Assembly (NCBI RefSeq): GCF_015550595.1
Contig: NZ_JADNBB010000003.1
Span: 1 to 64,000, forward strand
Direction of reading: 5' to 3'
Source: Parabacteroides goldsteinii
GTDB taxonomy: Bacteria; Bacteroidota; Bacteroidia; Bacteroidales; Tannerellaceae
Length of the DNA: 64,000 nucleotides
Shown: in pieces, positions 1-8,489 of the stretch
Numbering within the stretch: the stretch's first letter is position 1
Layout: each line of letters opens with the position of its first letter
Notes under the pieces: generated by a model
Databases searched by the model: none
What the model was told of the DNA's origin: nothing
What the model saw: only the letters and a program-made list of their open reading frames with translations
Position numbers and translations under genes: made by a program

Positions 1-88
1 TTTCCTCTCTGAAAAATAAATGTTTTTATTGCTTATTATCCGCACCCAAAAAGTTGCATTTATAAGTTGAACTCAAGAGATACGAAAC

Positions 89-742
89 TTATTCATTGAC
101 CCACTTCGCTTTACAGGAAGAAACAGGACATTGCTTTCTGTTTCTTAGCGATTCCCAAGGTATTTCACCAAGAAAAGTACCACATTTAGGGCAAACATAA
201 TCTATTTTGAATTGATTTGCTATATCTTGCAGCTGCTGTGGGGTCTTGGATGCTTGCTTCGCACCCAGATAGATACCTACTGTCGGTGCACAAATGGTAA
301 TGAACAAACTCAATCCAAACAACTCAGGACTCCCCTTACCTAAGAAACCTATTATAACGCCTATTATACCAGGTAAAGCAAAAGGTAACGACTGGAATAG
401 TCTTGTTTTGAATTGGTTAGCAGATTGTATCTTAACTTTTGCTTGAATATAATTATCATATACATTCTTTAATGCTGCAAATTCTTCACTATAATCATTA
501 TTTGATTTCGATGCTTCAGACAAGTTCAATATATATCCGGTTCCAAGCACGATCTTATCTGTCGGTGTAACACGCTTTTTGACGATCTGTGAGCCATTGA
601 CGAAAGTTCCGTTAGTAGAGCCGAGATCTTCCAACAACCAACAGCCATGATCCTCACGAACCAGACAAGCATGATGTCTACTTACATGAGGATCATTAAC
701 TATAAAATCATTATCTTCAGCTTTACCAATTTTAATCTTCAT
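89..742 (-). CDS. FHA-domain membrane protein with C-terminal zinc ribbon
   Basis: The 217-aa product starts with a forkhead-associated domain (about residues 1-75) containing the typical SRHH and GSTNGTFVNG motifs, which in this family bind phosphothreonine peptides. Two hydrophobic stretches follow at roughly 118-135 and 140-162, and the protein ends in a four-cysteine ribbon (CPKC ... CPVSSC). This layout suggests a membrane-anchored phosphopeptide reader with a cytoplasmic zinc finger. Its start overlaps the end of the upstream LytTR gene by 11 bp, so the two are almost certainly translated from one mRNA. No kinase or phosphatase lies next to it. The partner is unknown; the domain assignment is confident, the role is not. 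Confidence 0.85.
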   Translation of the reverse strand: MKIKIGKAEDNDFIVNDPHVSRHHACLVREDHGCWLLEDLGSTNGTFVNGSQIVKKRVTPTDKIVLGTGYILNLSEASKSNNDYSEEFAALKNVYDNYIQAKVKIQSANQFKTRLFQSLPFALPGIIGVIIGFLGKGSPELFGLSLFITICAPTVGIYLGAKQASKTPQQLQDIANQFKIDYVCPKCGTFLGEIPWESLRNRKQCPVSSCKAKWVNE

Positions 743-1130
743 CTTTAATTTCTTTTGGTTCTTCTGATTTACCCATCTCCCTTTCCAACGATTCTTTTAG
801 CACTTTTAAAGGATCTTTGGATATTATAAGTTCACGAGGTTTACCCTCTTCAGTTAATAATAGCAGTTTTTGTTTAGGTAAATTGATCTGCAAAATATGA
901 TTTTTATTGATAATATGACTTTTCCCAACTCTCATTAATATCTTGTTACAGCCGGCTACCTGCTTTTCAAGAATTTCTTCTATTTTACCAATATTAATAG
1001 CAAACGTAAATTGGATCCCATTGGATAATAGTAATTTAGTATAATTTCTGTCAGCTTCAAAGTAGAGTATCTGCCCTATCTTTATTCGTAACAACTCATC
1101 CCTCGTCTTAATTATTAAATACCGCTCCAT
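732..1130 (-). CDS. LytTR DNA-binding domain protein without receiver domain
   Basis: The 132-aa protein is essentially a single LytTR DNA-binding domain, with the family features ILYFEADRNYTKLLL near the N-terminus and LMRVGKSHIINKNHI in the middle, plus a charged tail (KSEEPKEIKDED). Most LytTR regulators carry a receiver or membrane domain in front; this one has neither, so it is not an obvious two-component response regulator. It is the first gene of a two-gene unit with the overlapping FHA protein. A candidate promoter with an inverted repeat in its spacer lies just upstream. Inference: an autoregulated transcription factor functionally tied to the FHA membrane protein. Confidence 0.85.
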   Translation of the reverse strand: MERYLIIKTRDELLRIKIGQILYFEADRNYTKLLLSNGIQFTFAINIGKIEEILEKQVAGCNKILMRVGKSHIINKNHILQINLPKQKLLLLTEEGKPRELIISKDPLKVLKESLEREMGKSEEPKEIKDED

Positions 1131-1164
1131 ACGTTGATATTGTTTTTTTTATTTCATCAAGTAA

Positions 1165-1198
1165 CAAATATACGGTATTTTATCTTTATACCGGCAAT
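1165..1198 (-). promoter_or_regulatory. Candidate LytTR-FHA promoter with internal inverted repeat
   Basis: On the minus strand TATATTTG (1165-1172) matches the Bacteroidota -7 box TAnnTTTG, and ATTG at 1195-1198 is a near match to the -33 TTTG. The spacer holds the inverted repeat CGGTAT (1173-1178) and ATACCG (1188-1193), abutting the -7 box. This is a plausible operator. LytTR sites are usually imperfect direct repeats, so binding by the adjacent regulator is only a guess. Confidence 0.5.
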
Positions 1199-1220
1199 AA
1201 TTTATAAAGAAATATAAATG

Positions 1221-1255
1221 GAAAGAGGAACATTTATCTGAAATATTCCTCTTTT
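1221..1255 (-). terminator. Hairpin downstream of the fimbrillin remnant
   Basis: AAAGAGGAA (1222-1230) pairs with TTCCTCTTT (1246-1254), with further pairing of ATTT and AAAT around the loop. It lies about 90 bp beyond the stop of the decayed fimbrillin gene on the minus strand and probably was its terminator. Confidence 0.5.
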
Positions 1256-1343
1256 ATTCTTGAATCTTAAGTCGTTTGACAAAGATTAGTTAACGTTTAA
1301 ATTTCAATCGCTCTACCCGAAAGAGGCAAACGAAGGAGCTATA

Positions 1344-1712
1344 TTACTTCAAAGTAGGATAAAGAGGGTTTCCCGTTTCATCCACTTCAGTCCAGTTTTT
1401 TACATTTACACTTGAAAATGTAACTGTATTACCATCTATTATTGCATTAAACAAATAGGAATCACCAGCTTTTAGCTCTCCTCCCGGAACCGGAACATCC
1501 ACAGTATAAGATTTTCTCCATTAACCATCACATCCATCGCCCCGGGTACGGAGGAGTAATCATTGCTGAAACCAGTTTATTCAATTTAATTCCATCTCCT
1601 TCCGTTACTTCAATAACAACCTGGGTTGCTGGTTGAGAAATTATCAGACACTGCATAAAAATCGAAAACACAATTTTCCAGATACATTTTGTATCCATTT
1701 ACTCCCATCAAT
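1344..1712 (-). pseudogene. Decayed C-terminal part of a fimbrillin-family (Mfa/FimA-like) protein
   Basis: No long ORF exists here, but joining minus-strand frames gives a coherent fimbrillin-like C-terminus. In 5' to 3' order: MGVNGYKMYLENCVFDFYAV (about 1712-1640), then QPATQVVIEVTEGDGIKLNK in a second frame (about 1656-1571), then NDYSSVPGAMDVMVNGE in a third (about 1576-1514), then a fourth segment reading YTVDVPVPGGELKAGDSYLF and ending PLYPTLK before TAA at 1344-1346. The SYLFNA...GNTVTF...VKNWTEVD pattern resembles the last beta strands of Bacteroides fimbrillins. At least three frame changes are needed and no upstream two thirds of the gene is visible, so it is a truncated and frameshifted remnant. 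Family assignment is from motif memory. Confidence 0.65.
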
Positions 1713-1769
1713 ACTCACGGAGAAGATGTTATATACAATCAAGTGTGGGATATGAGGCTTATTAACACA

Positions 1770-1804
1770 AAAGAAGGATATTCTGAAATAGAACATCCTT
1801 CTTT
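1770..1804 (-). terminator. Hairpin after the 72-aa ORF
   Basis: AAAGAAGGAT (1770-1779) and ATCCTTCTTT (1795-1804) form a perfect 10-bp stem 22 bp past the stop of the small minus-strand gene at 1826-2044. Confidence 0.65.
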
Positions 1805-1825
1805 AACAGGTATAAATACGAAGTT

Positions 1826-2044
1826 TTATCCTTTTAGTTTTGCTTGAATTACGCGTAATAAACGAGCCTGGATTTTCATTAATGTTGCAACTTCTTCACT
1901 TTCGAAGTCGATATCGGATATTTTTATTTTCTGTTCTACCACGACATCTTCATTCTTAGAACCATTCTCAATTTCTACAGATAACTCATCCAGCTGAGCT
2001 TTGATTTTCTCGATCTTCTTTGAAAAATTTACTTTACGTGCCAT
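1826..2044 (-). CDS. Small hypothetical protein, 72 aa
   Basis: The 72-residue product begins MARKVNFSKKIEKIKAQLDE and is rich in alternating Lys/Glu and Ile/Leu, consistent with two amphipathic helices or a short coiled coil. There is no signal peptide or membrane segment. It stands between two hairpin terminators (1770-1804 and 2151-2187), so it appears to be its own transcription unit. The codon usage and clean flanking terminators support a real gene. I do not recognise the family and assign no function. Confidence 0.6.
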   Translation of the reverse strand: MARKVNFSKKIEKIKAQLDELSVEIENGSKNEDVVVEQKIKISDIDFESEEVATLMKIQARLLRVIQAKLKG

Positions 2045-2150
2045 AAGTCTTTACTATATTAATAGATAAAATGAAATATTTAATACAAATGTAATTATAA
2101 TTTGAAGATAACGAAATAAATACCTTATAATAGTATATATTTTAAAACGA

Positions 2151-2187
2151 ATTAAGAAGGATATTCAAAAAGAATACCCTTCTTAAT
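2151..2187 (-). terminator. Terminator of ppdK
   Basis: ATTAAGAAGG and CCTTCTTAAT form a stem, with ATATTC/GAATAC extending it, 35 bp beyond the ppdK stop on the minus strand. The A/T-rich flanks make it a plausible intrinsic terminator. Confidence 0.65.
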
Positions 2188-2221
2188 TTATCGATTTATC
2201 ACTTATTTATTACAGTAAATC

Positions 2222-4942
2222 TCAATCTTCTATCGCTGCCTGCGCCGCTGCGATACGTGCAATAGGCACGCGGAAGGGTGAGCAGGAAACATAGTTCAAA
2301 CCTACTCTGTGGCAGAACTTAACAGAAGAAGGTTCACCTCCATGTTCGCCGCAAATACCACATTTCAGATCCGGACGGATAGCACGACCTTTTTCTGTAG
2401 CCATTCTTACGAGTTGACCAACACCATTCTGGTCTAACACCTGAAATGGGTCTACCTTCAGGATCTTCTTTTCCAGATAGATAGGAAGGAAAGAGGCGAT
2501 GTCGTCACGAGAATAACCGAATGTCATCTGAGTCAAGTCGTTTGTACCGAATGAGAAGAATTCGGCAGAAGAAGCGATACGATCGGCAGTCAAAGCAGCA
2601 CGCGGAATTTCGATCATTGTACCAACTTTAAATTCGATACGATCTCCTGCTTCAGCAAATAACTTTTCTGCGGTGTCACGGATTACTTTTTCCTGTTCTT
2701 TAAACTCATACAAGATACCTGTCAGCGGAACCATAATTTCCGGTTTAGCAACAATGCCTTCTTTCTTCAATTCCAGTGCTGCACCTAAGATGGCACGTGT
2801 CTGCATTTCTGTGATTTCAGGATATGTATTACCCAAACGGCAACCACGGTGACCCAACATCGGGTTATGTTCACAAAGCGATTCAACACGCTGCTGGATA
2901 GTCTTTACAGAAACTCCCATAGCAACAGCCATTTCTTCCTGGCCTTTCAGATCGTGAGGAACAAACTCGTGCAAAGGAGGATCGAGCAGGCGGACAGTGA
3001 CAGGCAGATCATGCATAGCCTTAAAAATACCCTTGAAGTCAGCTTGCTGATAAGGTAAGATTTTCTTCAATGCATTCTTACGTCCTTCTGCATCTTCTGC
3101 CAGGATCATTTCACGCATTGCCTTGATCTTTTCACCTTCAAAGAACATATGTTCCGTACGGCATAATCCGATACCACTGGCACCGAATGCACGGGCTATT
3201 TCTGCATCATGAGGAGTATCCGCATTGGTACGAACCTGTAGTTTTGTATATTTGTCAGCCAACTTCATCAATTCTGCAAAGTCATCGGAAAGTTCAGCTG
3301 CAGTCGTTTCTATTTTGCCTTCAAATATTTCTCCGGTAGAACCGTTGATAGAAAGGAAATCACCTTCTTTCAGCGTAACACCTCCTACTTCGATTGTCTT
3401 TTTCTTATAATCGATATTCAGGCCACCTGCACCGGATACACAGCATTTACCCATACCACGGGCAACTACGGCTGCGTGTGATGTCATACCACCACGGGCT
3501 GTCAGGATACCTTCGGCTACAGCCATACCGGCAAGATCTTCAGGAGATGTTTCGATACGAACCAATACAATCTGTTTTCCGGCAGCATGCCATTCGGCAG
3601 CATCTTCAGCAAAGAACACGATCTGGCCGGTAGCAGCTCCCGGAGAAGCAGGTAATCCTTTAACCAATACTTTTGCTTTTTTCAGAGCAGCCTTATCAAA
3701 TACAGGGTGAAGCAGTTCATCCAACTTATTCGGTTCAATACGGGCCAATGCTGTTTTTTCGTCAATCATACCCTGGTGGAGCAGATCCATAGCAATCTTA
3801 ACCATAGCAGAACCGGTACGTTTACCGTTACGAGTCTGAAGGAACCACAGTTTGCCTTCCTGTACAGTAAATTCCATATCCTGCATGTCACGGTAGTGAT
3901 TTTCCAGTTTCGTCTGCAAAGCATCCAGTTCCTTATAGATTTCGGGCATAGCCTCTTCCATAGAAGGATACTTAGCGACTCTTTCTGCTTCAGGAATACC
4001 TGCACGTTCGGCCCAACGTTGTGAACCGATCTTTGTGATCTGTTGCGGAGTACGGATACCGGCCACAACATCTTCACCCTGCGCGTTGATCAGATACTCA
4101 CCATTAAACAGGTCTTCACCGTTACCGGCATCACGAGAGAAACATACACCCGTAGCAGAAGTTTCACCCATATTACCGAACACCATAGCCTGAACAGTAA
4201 CCGCTGTTCCCCATTCGGCAGGAATACCTTCCATCTGGCGATAGAGGATAGCACGTTCGTTCATCCATGAGTTGAATACAGCGCAAACAGCACCCCACAA
4301 TTGTTCATAGGCACATGTCGGGAAGTCATTTCCGGTTTGTTTCTTAACGGCAGCTTTGAATTTAGCCACCAATACTTTCAAGTCGTCAACGGTCAGTTCG
4401 TTATCCAACTTCACGCCTTTGGCCTCTTTTACTTCTTCGATGATGGCTTCAAACGGGTCGATATCCTCCTTACTGGTCGGTTTCATACCCAAAACAACAT
4501 CACCGTACATTTGAACAAAACGGCGATAAGAGTCCCATGCAAAACGAGCATTACCTGTTTTACGTGTCAACCCTTCTACTACTTCGTCGTTCAATCCCAG
4601 GTTAAGGATCGTATCCATCATACCCGGCATAGAAGCGCGTGCTCCTGAACGGACAGAAACCAATAATGGGTTTTCTACATCTCCGAACTTGGAGTTCATC
4701 AACGTTTCTACATTAGCGATAGCCTTTTCAACGTCCGACTTCAGTAACTCTACTACTTTTTCCTGGCCCAGTTCATAATATTCCGAGCAGACATCTGTAG
4801 TGATTGTAAATCCCGGAGGAACCGGAACACCAATTAAATTCATTTCGGCAAGGTTTGCACCTTTACCACCCAGCAGATTTCTCATATCCGCTTTTCCTTC
4901 GGCTTTTCCATTTCCGAATGTGTAAACTCTTTTCTTTTCCAT
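2222..4942 (-). CDS. ppdK: Pyruvate, phosphate dikinase
   Basis: The 906-aa enzyme interconverts pyruvate + ATP + Pi with phosphoenolpyruvate + AMP + PPi in the cytoplasm. The N-terminal ATP-grasp part begins GNGKAEGKADMRNLLGGKGA, the central phosphohistidine domain has GGMTSHAAVVARG with the catalytic histidine at about residue 489, and the C-terminal PEP-utiliser barrel carries FGTNDLTQMTFGYSRDD and the CGICGEHGG segment. Length is normal for the family. It is monocistronic: promoter-like TATATTTG lies at 5002-5009 and a hairpin follows its stop. In anaerobic Bacteroidota it can act in glycolysis or in gluconeogenesis, with PPi as energy currency; the direction here cannot be read from sequence. 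Confidence 0.97.
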   Translation of the reverse strand: MEKKRVYTFGNGKAEGKADMRNLLGGKGANLAEMNLIGVPVPPGFTITTDVCSEYYELGQEKVVELLKSDVEKAIANVETLMNSKFGDVENPLLVSVRSGARASMPGMMDTILNLGLNDEVVEGLTRKTGNARFAWDSYRRFVQMYGDVVLGMKPTSKEDIDPFEAIIEEVKEAKGVKLDNELTVDDLKVLVAKFKAAVKKQTGNDFPTCAYEQLWGAVCAVFNSWMNERAILYRQMEGIPAEWGTAVTVQAMVFGNMGETSATGVCFSRDAGNGEDLFNGEYLINAQGEDVVAGIRTPQQITKIGSQRWAERAGIPEAERVAKYPSMEEAMPEIYKELDALQTKLENHYRDMQDMEFTVQEGKLWFLQTRNGKRTGSAMVKIAMDLLHQGMIDEKTALARIEPNKLDELLHPVFDKAALKKAKVLVKGLPASPGAATGQIVFFAEDAAEWHAAGKQIVLVRIETSPEDLAGMAVAEGILTARGGMTSHAAVVARGMGKCCVSGAGGLNIDYKKKTIEVGGVTLKEGDFLSINGSTGEIFEGKIETTAAELSDDFAELMKLADKYTKLQVRTNADTPHDAEIARAFGASGIGLCRTEHMFFEGEKIKAMREMILAEDAEGRKNALKKILPYQQADFKGIFKAMHDLPVTVRLLDPPLHEFVPHDLKGQEEMAVAMGVSVKTIQQRVESLCEHNPMLGHRGCRLGNTYPEITEMQTRAILGAALELKKEGIVAKPEIMVPLTGILYEFKEQEKVIRDTAEKLFAEAGDRIEFKVGTMIEIPRAALTADRIASSAEFFSFGTNDLTQMTFGYSRDDIASFLPIYLEKKILKVDPFQVLDQNGVGQLVRMATEKGRAIRPDLKCGICGEHGGEPSSVKFCHRVGLNYVSCSPFRVPIARIAAAQAAIED

Positions 4943-5001
4943 GTGTCAGACAGTTTTTATTTATTAGATTTCAGTTTTGCTATCTCTACATTGCAATGGT
5001 G

Positions 5002-5009
5002 CAAATATA
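5002..5009 (-). promoter_or_regulatory. Candidate -7 box for ppdK
   Basis: TATATTTG on the minus strand fits TAnnTTTG and stands about 60 bp before the ppdK start. No good -33 TTTG was found at the expected distance. Confidence 0.45.
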
Positions 5010-5097
5010 TGCTATTTGCGAGTACACAGGATATGGAAAGTTAATTAATTTTATATGTTTTATAACCATTCCTTAGTATTCATATCAGCTAAATATG

Positions 5098-5105
5098 TAC
5101 ATTTG
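5098..5105 (+). promoter_or_regulatory. Candidate -7 box for rlmD-mltF
   Basis: TACATTTG matches the Bacteroidota -7 consensus and lies 30 bp before the TTG start of rlmD. The -33 element is weak. Confidence 0.5.
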
Positions 5106-5134
5106 CGTGGCGAAAATTTTAAACACAGATAAAA

Positions 5135-6550
5135 TTGGCAAGAAATAAGAAGCAGTTACCCTTGTTGGAAAAGGTAACAATTACAGACGTAGCCGCTGAA
5201 GGTAAAGCGATTGCACGAGTGAATGACAAAGTGGTTTTTGTTCCTTTCGTCGCTCCCGGCGATGTTGTCGATATCCAACTCACCCGTAAAAAGAATAGTT
5301 ATGCCGAAGGTAAAGCAGTATACTTTCACGAGTATTCAACGGAACGCAGTACCCCTTTTTGTGAACATTTCGGTGTTTGCGGCGGGTGTAAATGGCAACA
5401 TCTCCCCTACAAGGAGCAGTTAAAGTATAAGCACAAGCAAGTAATCGACAATCTGACCCGTATCGGAAAGATAAAAATGGAAGAGATTTTCCCTATCCTG
5501 GGATCTGAACGCACCACTTTCTACCGGAACAAACTTGAATATACTTTCTCCAATAAGAAGTGGCTGACGGAAGAAGAAGTAAAGTCCGGAGCTACATTCG
5601 ATTGCATGAACGGTGTCGGTTTCCATATTCCCGGAATGTTCGACAAAGTGCTCGATATCAACAAATGTTGGTTGCAGGATGATATTTCAAACCGTATTCG
5701 TCTTTGTATCAAGAACTATTGCCTGACACACGAAGGATATCCTTTCTATGATCTTAGAAATCAGGAAGGTTTCCTGCGTACATTAATGATCCGCACAGCA
5801 TCGACTGGCGACCTGATGGTTGTCGTTGTATTCTATCATGAAGACAAAGAGCGCCGGGAAGCTTTATTATCCCATGTCGCTGAACAGTTCCCGGAAATCA
5901 CTTCCTTATTATATGTAATAAATGAAAAGTGTAACGACACGATCACCGATCAGGAGATTTGTGTTTTCCGTGGTAAAGACCATATCATCGAAGAGATGGA
6001 AGGCCTTCAATTCAAAGTCGGAGCAAAATCATTCTATCAGACAAACAGCGAACAAGCCTACAACCTATATAAGGTAGCCCGTGAATTTGCCGGACTGACC
6101 GGAAACGAAATGGTGTACGACTTATATACAGGAACCGGAACGATCGCTAATTTCGTATCACGCCAGGCAAAGAAAGTCATTGGGATAGAATATGTTCCTG
6201 AAGCCATTGAAGATGCAAAAGTAAATTCAGCCCTGAATAAGATTGAAAACACACTCTTCTATGCAGGCGATATGAAAGATATTCTTACTGCCGATTTCAT
6301 AAACCAACACGGCCGTCCGGATGTTATTATTACTGATCCGCCACGTGCCGGCATGCACGATGATGTAATCAACACCATCCTCTTTGCCGAACCGGAGCGT
6401 ATCGTCTATGTCAGCTGTAACCCGGCAACACAGGCACGCGACTTAAGCCTGCTCGATGTGAAATATGCCGTAAAAAAGGTACAACCCGTAGATATGTTCC
6501 CACATACGCATCATGTGGAAAATGTAGTATTACTGGAAAAGAAAGAATAA
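5135..6550 (+). CDS. rlmD: 23S rRNA (uracil-C5)-methyltransferase, RlmD/RumA family
   Basis: The 471-aa protein transfers a methyl group from SAM to C5 of a uridine in 23S rRNA (U1939 in E. coli for RlmD). It has an N-terminal TRAM RNA-binding domain, an iron-sulfur cysteine cluster (CEHFGVCGGCKWQHL), the SAM motif DLYTGTGTIANF, DPPRAGMHDD, and the catalytic-cysteine motif VSCNPATQARDL near the C-terminus. The start is TTG; the reading MARNKKQLPLLEKVTITDVA fits family N-termini, and no ATG lies nearby in frame. The mltF-like gene follows after 13 bp, so the two are probably cotranscribed. The exact target uridine (RlmD or RlmCD type) cannot be told from sequence alone. Confidence 0.92.
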   Translation: MARNKKQLPLLEKVTITDVAAEGKAIARVNDKVVFVPFVAPGDVVDIQLTRKKNSYAEGKAVYFHEYSTERSTPFCEHFGVCGGCKWQHLPYKEQLKYKHKQVIDNLTRIGKIKMEEIFPILGSERTTFYRNKLEYTFSNKKWLTEEEVKSGATFDCMNGVGFHIPGMFDKVLDINKCWLQDDISNRIRLCIKNYCLTHEGYPFYDLRNQEGFLRTLMIRTASTGDLMVVVVFYHEDKERREALLSHVAEQFPEITSLLYVINEKCNDTITDQEICVFRGKDHIIEEMEGLQFKVGAKSFYQTNSEQAYNLYKVAREFAGLTGNEMVYDLYTGTGTIANFVSRQAKKVIGIEYVPEAIEDAKVNSALNKIENTLFYAGDMKDILTADFINQHGRPDVIITDPPRAGMHDDVINTILFAEPERIVYVSCNPATQARDLSLLDVKYAVKKVQPVDMFPHTHHVENVVLLEKKE

Positions 6551-6563
6551 CATATATATAATA

Positions 6564-7955
6564 ATGTATAGGAAAATCGTCTCCCTTTTGTATATCGCTT
6601 TGCTTTTGAGTAGCTGTTCCGGCAATAAGCAACAAGAGCAAAAGGAAGACGATTTGGTGTCTATGGACCTTCCCCAATTGAAGGCTGCCGGCGAGATCAC
6701 CGCCGTCACGCTTTACAGTTCCACCTCTTACTTCCAGTATAAGATGGAACCGATGGGATACGAATACGATCTGATCAAAGACTTTGCACGTTCCGAAGGC
6801 TTAAAGTTGAATATCAAAGTGGCGGAAAACGCAACCCGCCTGATCGAAATGCTCGAAGCCGGTGAAGCTGATGTCGTAGCTTATCCTATCCTGGTGAACA
6901 ATAAATTGAAAGAAAACTACCTTTATTGCGGACGTGAAGAACAAACCAGCCAGGTATTGGTGCAGCGTGCCAACAAAGGCGACACAATCCTCACAGACGT
7001 AACACAGCTTATCGGTAAAGACATCTATGTAAGGCCGGCGACCAAATACTACCAACGTTTGAAAAACCTGGATGAAGAATTGGGTGGCGGTATACATATA
7101 AAAGATATAGAAAAAGATACGATTACCACCGAAGACCTGATATCGATGGTTTCGCAGGGAGAGATCCCCTACACTATCAGCGACGATAACATTGCCCGTC
7201 TGAATAAGACTTATTTCTGGAACATCAACGTTTCACTGAAAGTCAGCTTTATGCAACGTTCTTCCTGGTTGGTTCGTAAAACCAGCCCGAAGCTGGCAGA
7301 AGCAATCAATGCCTGGGCCTCCGATAAATCAGGCTCACATGTCTATAAGGCTGCGATGAAGCGATATTTCGAGTTAAGTAAGCAACCGCTGACCGCCGAT
7401 CTGCCCCCCGTAAAGAACGGACATATCTCCCCATACGACGACCTGTTTAAAAAGCATTCCAAGAATATAGGATGGGATTGGCAACTGATCGCTTCCATTT
7501 CTTATCAGGAGTCACATTTCAATCCTTCGGTTGTTTCATGGGCAGGCGCCGAAGGCTTGATGGGCATTATGCCGAACACAGCCCGGGCACTTGGTGTTAC
7601 TCCGCACGAACTGAAAGATCCCGATATCGGTATCCGTACCGGAGTGGACTGTTTGCGAAAGTTTCGTCAGGGCTTTTCAGAAATAACAGACCCACAGGAA
7701 AAGATCAAATTTACACTGGCTTCTTACAATGCAGGGATCGGACATGTTTACGATGCACAACGCCTGGCTGAGAAATACGGAAAGAACCCATTAATCTGGG
7801 AAGATAATGTGGCAGAATATATTCGTCTGAAAAGCGATCCGGAATACTATAACGATCCGGTCTGCAAACATGGTTACCTGCGTGGATCGGAGACATTCAA
7901 CTATGTCCGCGAAGTATTACAACGGTTCGACTATTACAAATCAAAGACCAGCTAA
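6564..7955 (+). CDS. mltF: MltF-type membrane-bound lytic transglycosylase lipoprotein
   Basis: The 463-aa precursor has a lipoprotein signal peptide with lipobox SSCS (residues about 16-19). A periplasmic substrate-binding (SBP_bac_3-like) domain covers roughly 45-270, and a C-terminal SLT domain follows at roughly 290-450 with the catalytic glutamate in SYQESHFNP and the downstream GLMGIMPNTARALGV and ASYNAGIGHV motifs. This is the architecture of MltF, which cleaves peptidoglycan to 1,6-anhydromuropeptides, while the SBP-like domain senses muropeptides. It sits 13 bp after rlmD and ends 6 bp from the convergent HATPase gene. Confidence 0.92.
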   Translation: MYRKIVSLLYIALLLSSCSGNKQQEQKEDDLVSMDLPQLKAAGEITAVTLYSSTSYFQYKMEPMGYEYDLIKDFARSEGLKLNIKVAENATRLIEMLEAGEADVVAYPILVNNKLKENYLYCGREEQTSQVLVQRANKGDTILTDVTQLIGKDIYVRPATKYYQRLKNLDEELGGGIHIKDIEKDTITTEDLISMVSQGEIPYTISDDNIARLNKTYFWNINVSLKVSFMQRSSWLVRKTSPKLAEAINAWASDKSGSHVYKAAMKRYFELSKQPLTADLPPVKNGHISPYDDLFKKHSKNIGWDWQLIASISYQESHFNPSVVSWAGAEGLMGIMPNTARALGVTPHELKDPDIGIRTGVDCLRKFRQGFSEITDPQEKIKFTLASYNAGIGHVYDAQRLAEKYGKNPLIWEDNVAEYIRLKSDPEYYNDPVCKHGYLRGSETFNYVREVLQRFDYYKSKTS

Positions 7956-7961
7956 CATCAA

Positions 7962-8486
7962 TCAGTCCAGATTTTCTGCTATCATTTCTTTTATGGCAAG
8001 TATGACTCTCGGATGATTGAGCGGAATGTCCTCAAAAACACTTAGAAGTTCTTCCGTACTCAATTTAAATTCCTGCTCTCCTTTTTTATACATAAAATAC
8101 ACATTGATCCCCGGATTACCGGTTATCAACATAGCCACTGTCCCAGGCAAGTCCCCCCAGGGCGGGCAATCTATATGGGAGGTATTAAAACATGCCGTAA
8201 CCTCTGTACCTTCCCCCGGTTGGGATATGATCTTTACACTCCCGCCTGTCTGTTCCGCATTCTGAATAAGGAAAGGTATTCCCAATCCGAATTTACGGGT
8301 TGTACGGGTTGTATAAAACGGACTGGTAACACGTGAGACTGTTTCGGCATCCATTCCACAGCCATTATCGGCAATACGGATCGTTTCGGTATCTTCATCG
8401 ATACTGATCGCCAAAAGAATACGGGTTGCTCCGGCACGTAGACTATTGGAAGCTATATCGGTAATATGGAATGTAAGCGTATTCAT
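7962..8486 (-). CDS. Stand-alone HATPase_c protein (histidine-kinase-like ATPase)
   Basis: The 174-aa protein consists mainly of a GHKL ATP-binding domain: N box DIASNSLRAGA near the start, G1 box DNGCGMD at about 40-46 and a G2-like FGLGIPFL. There is no dimerisation/phosphoacceptor domain and no membrane segment, so it is not a classical sensor kinase. It is the last gene of the six-gene [FeFe]-hydrogenase-like operon, 3 bp after the PHP gene, and is a different subtype from the RsbW-like HATPase near the operon start. A role as an ATP-dependent switch or protein kinase in that module is inference. Confidence 0.85.
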   Translation of the reverse strand: MNTLTFHITDIASNSLRAGATRILLAISIDEDTETIRIADNGCGMDAETVSRVTSPFYTTRTTRKFGLGIPFLIQNAEQTGGSVKIISQPGEGTEVTACFNTSHIDCPPWGDLPGTVAMLITGNPGINVYFMYKKGEQEFKLSTEELLSVFEDIPLNHPRVILAIKEMIAENLD

Positions 8487-8489
8487 TTA

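Noticed and set aside
2849-4648. Several plus-strand ORFs (61-115 aa) and a minus-strand 103-aa ORF inside ppdK
   Set aside because: They are antisense or frame shadows of a full-length, motif-complete ppdK and show no recognisable protein features.
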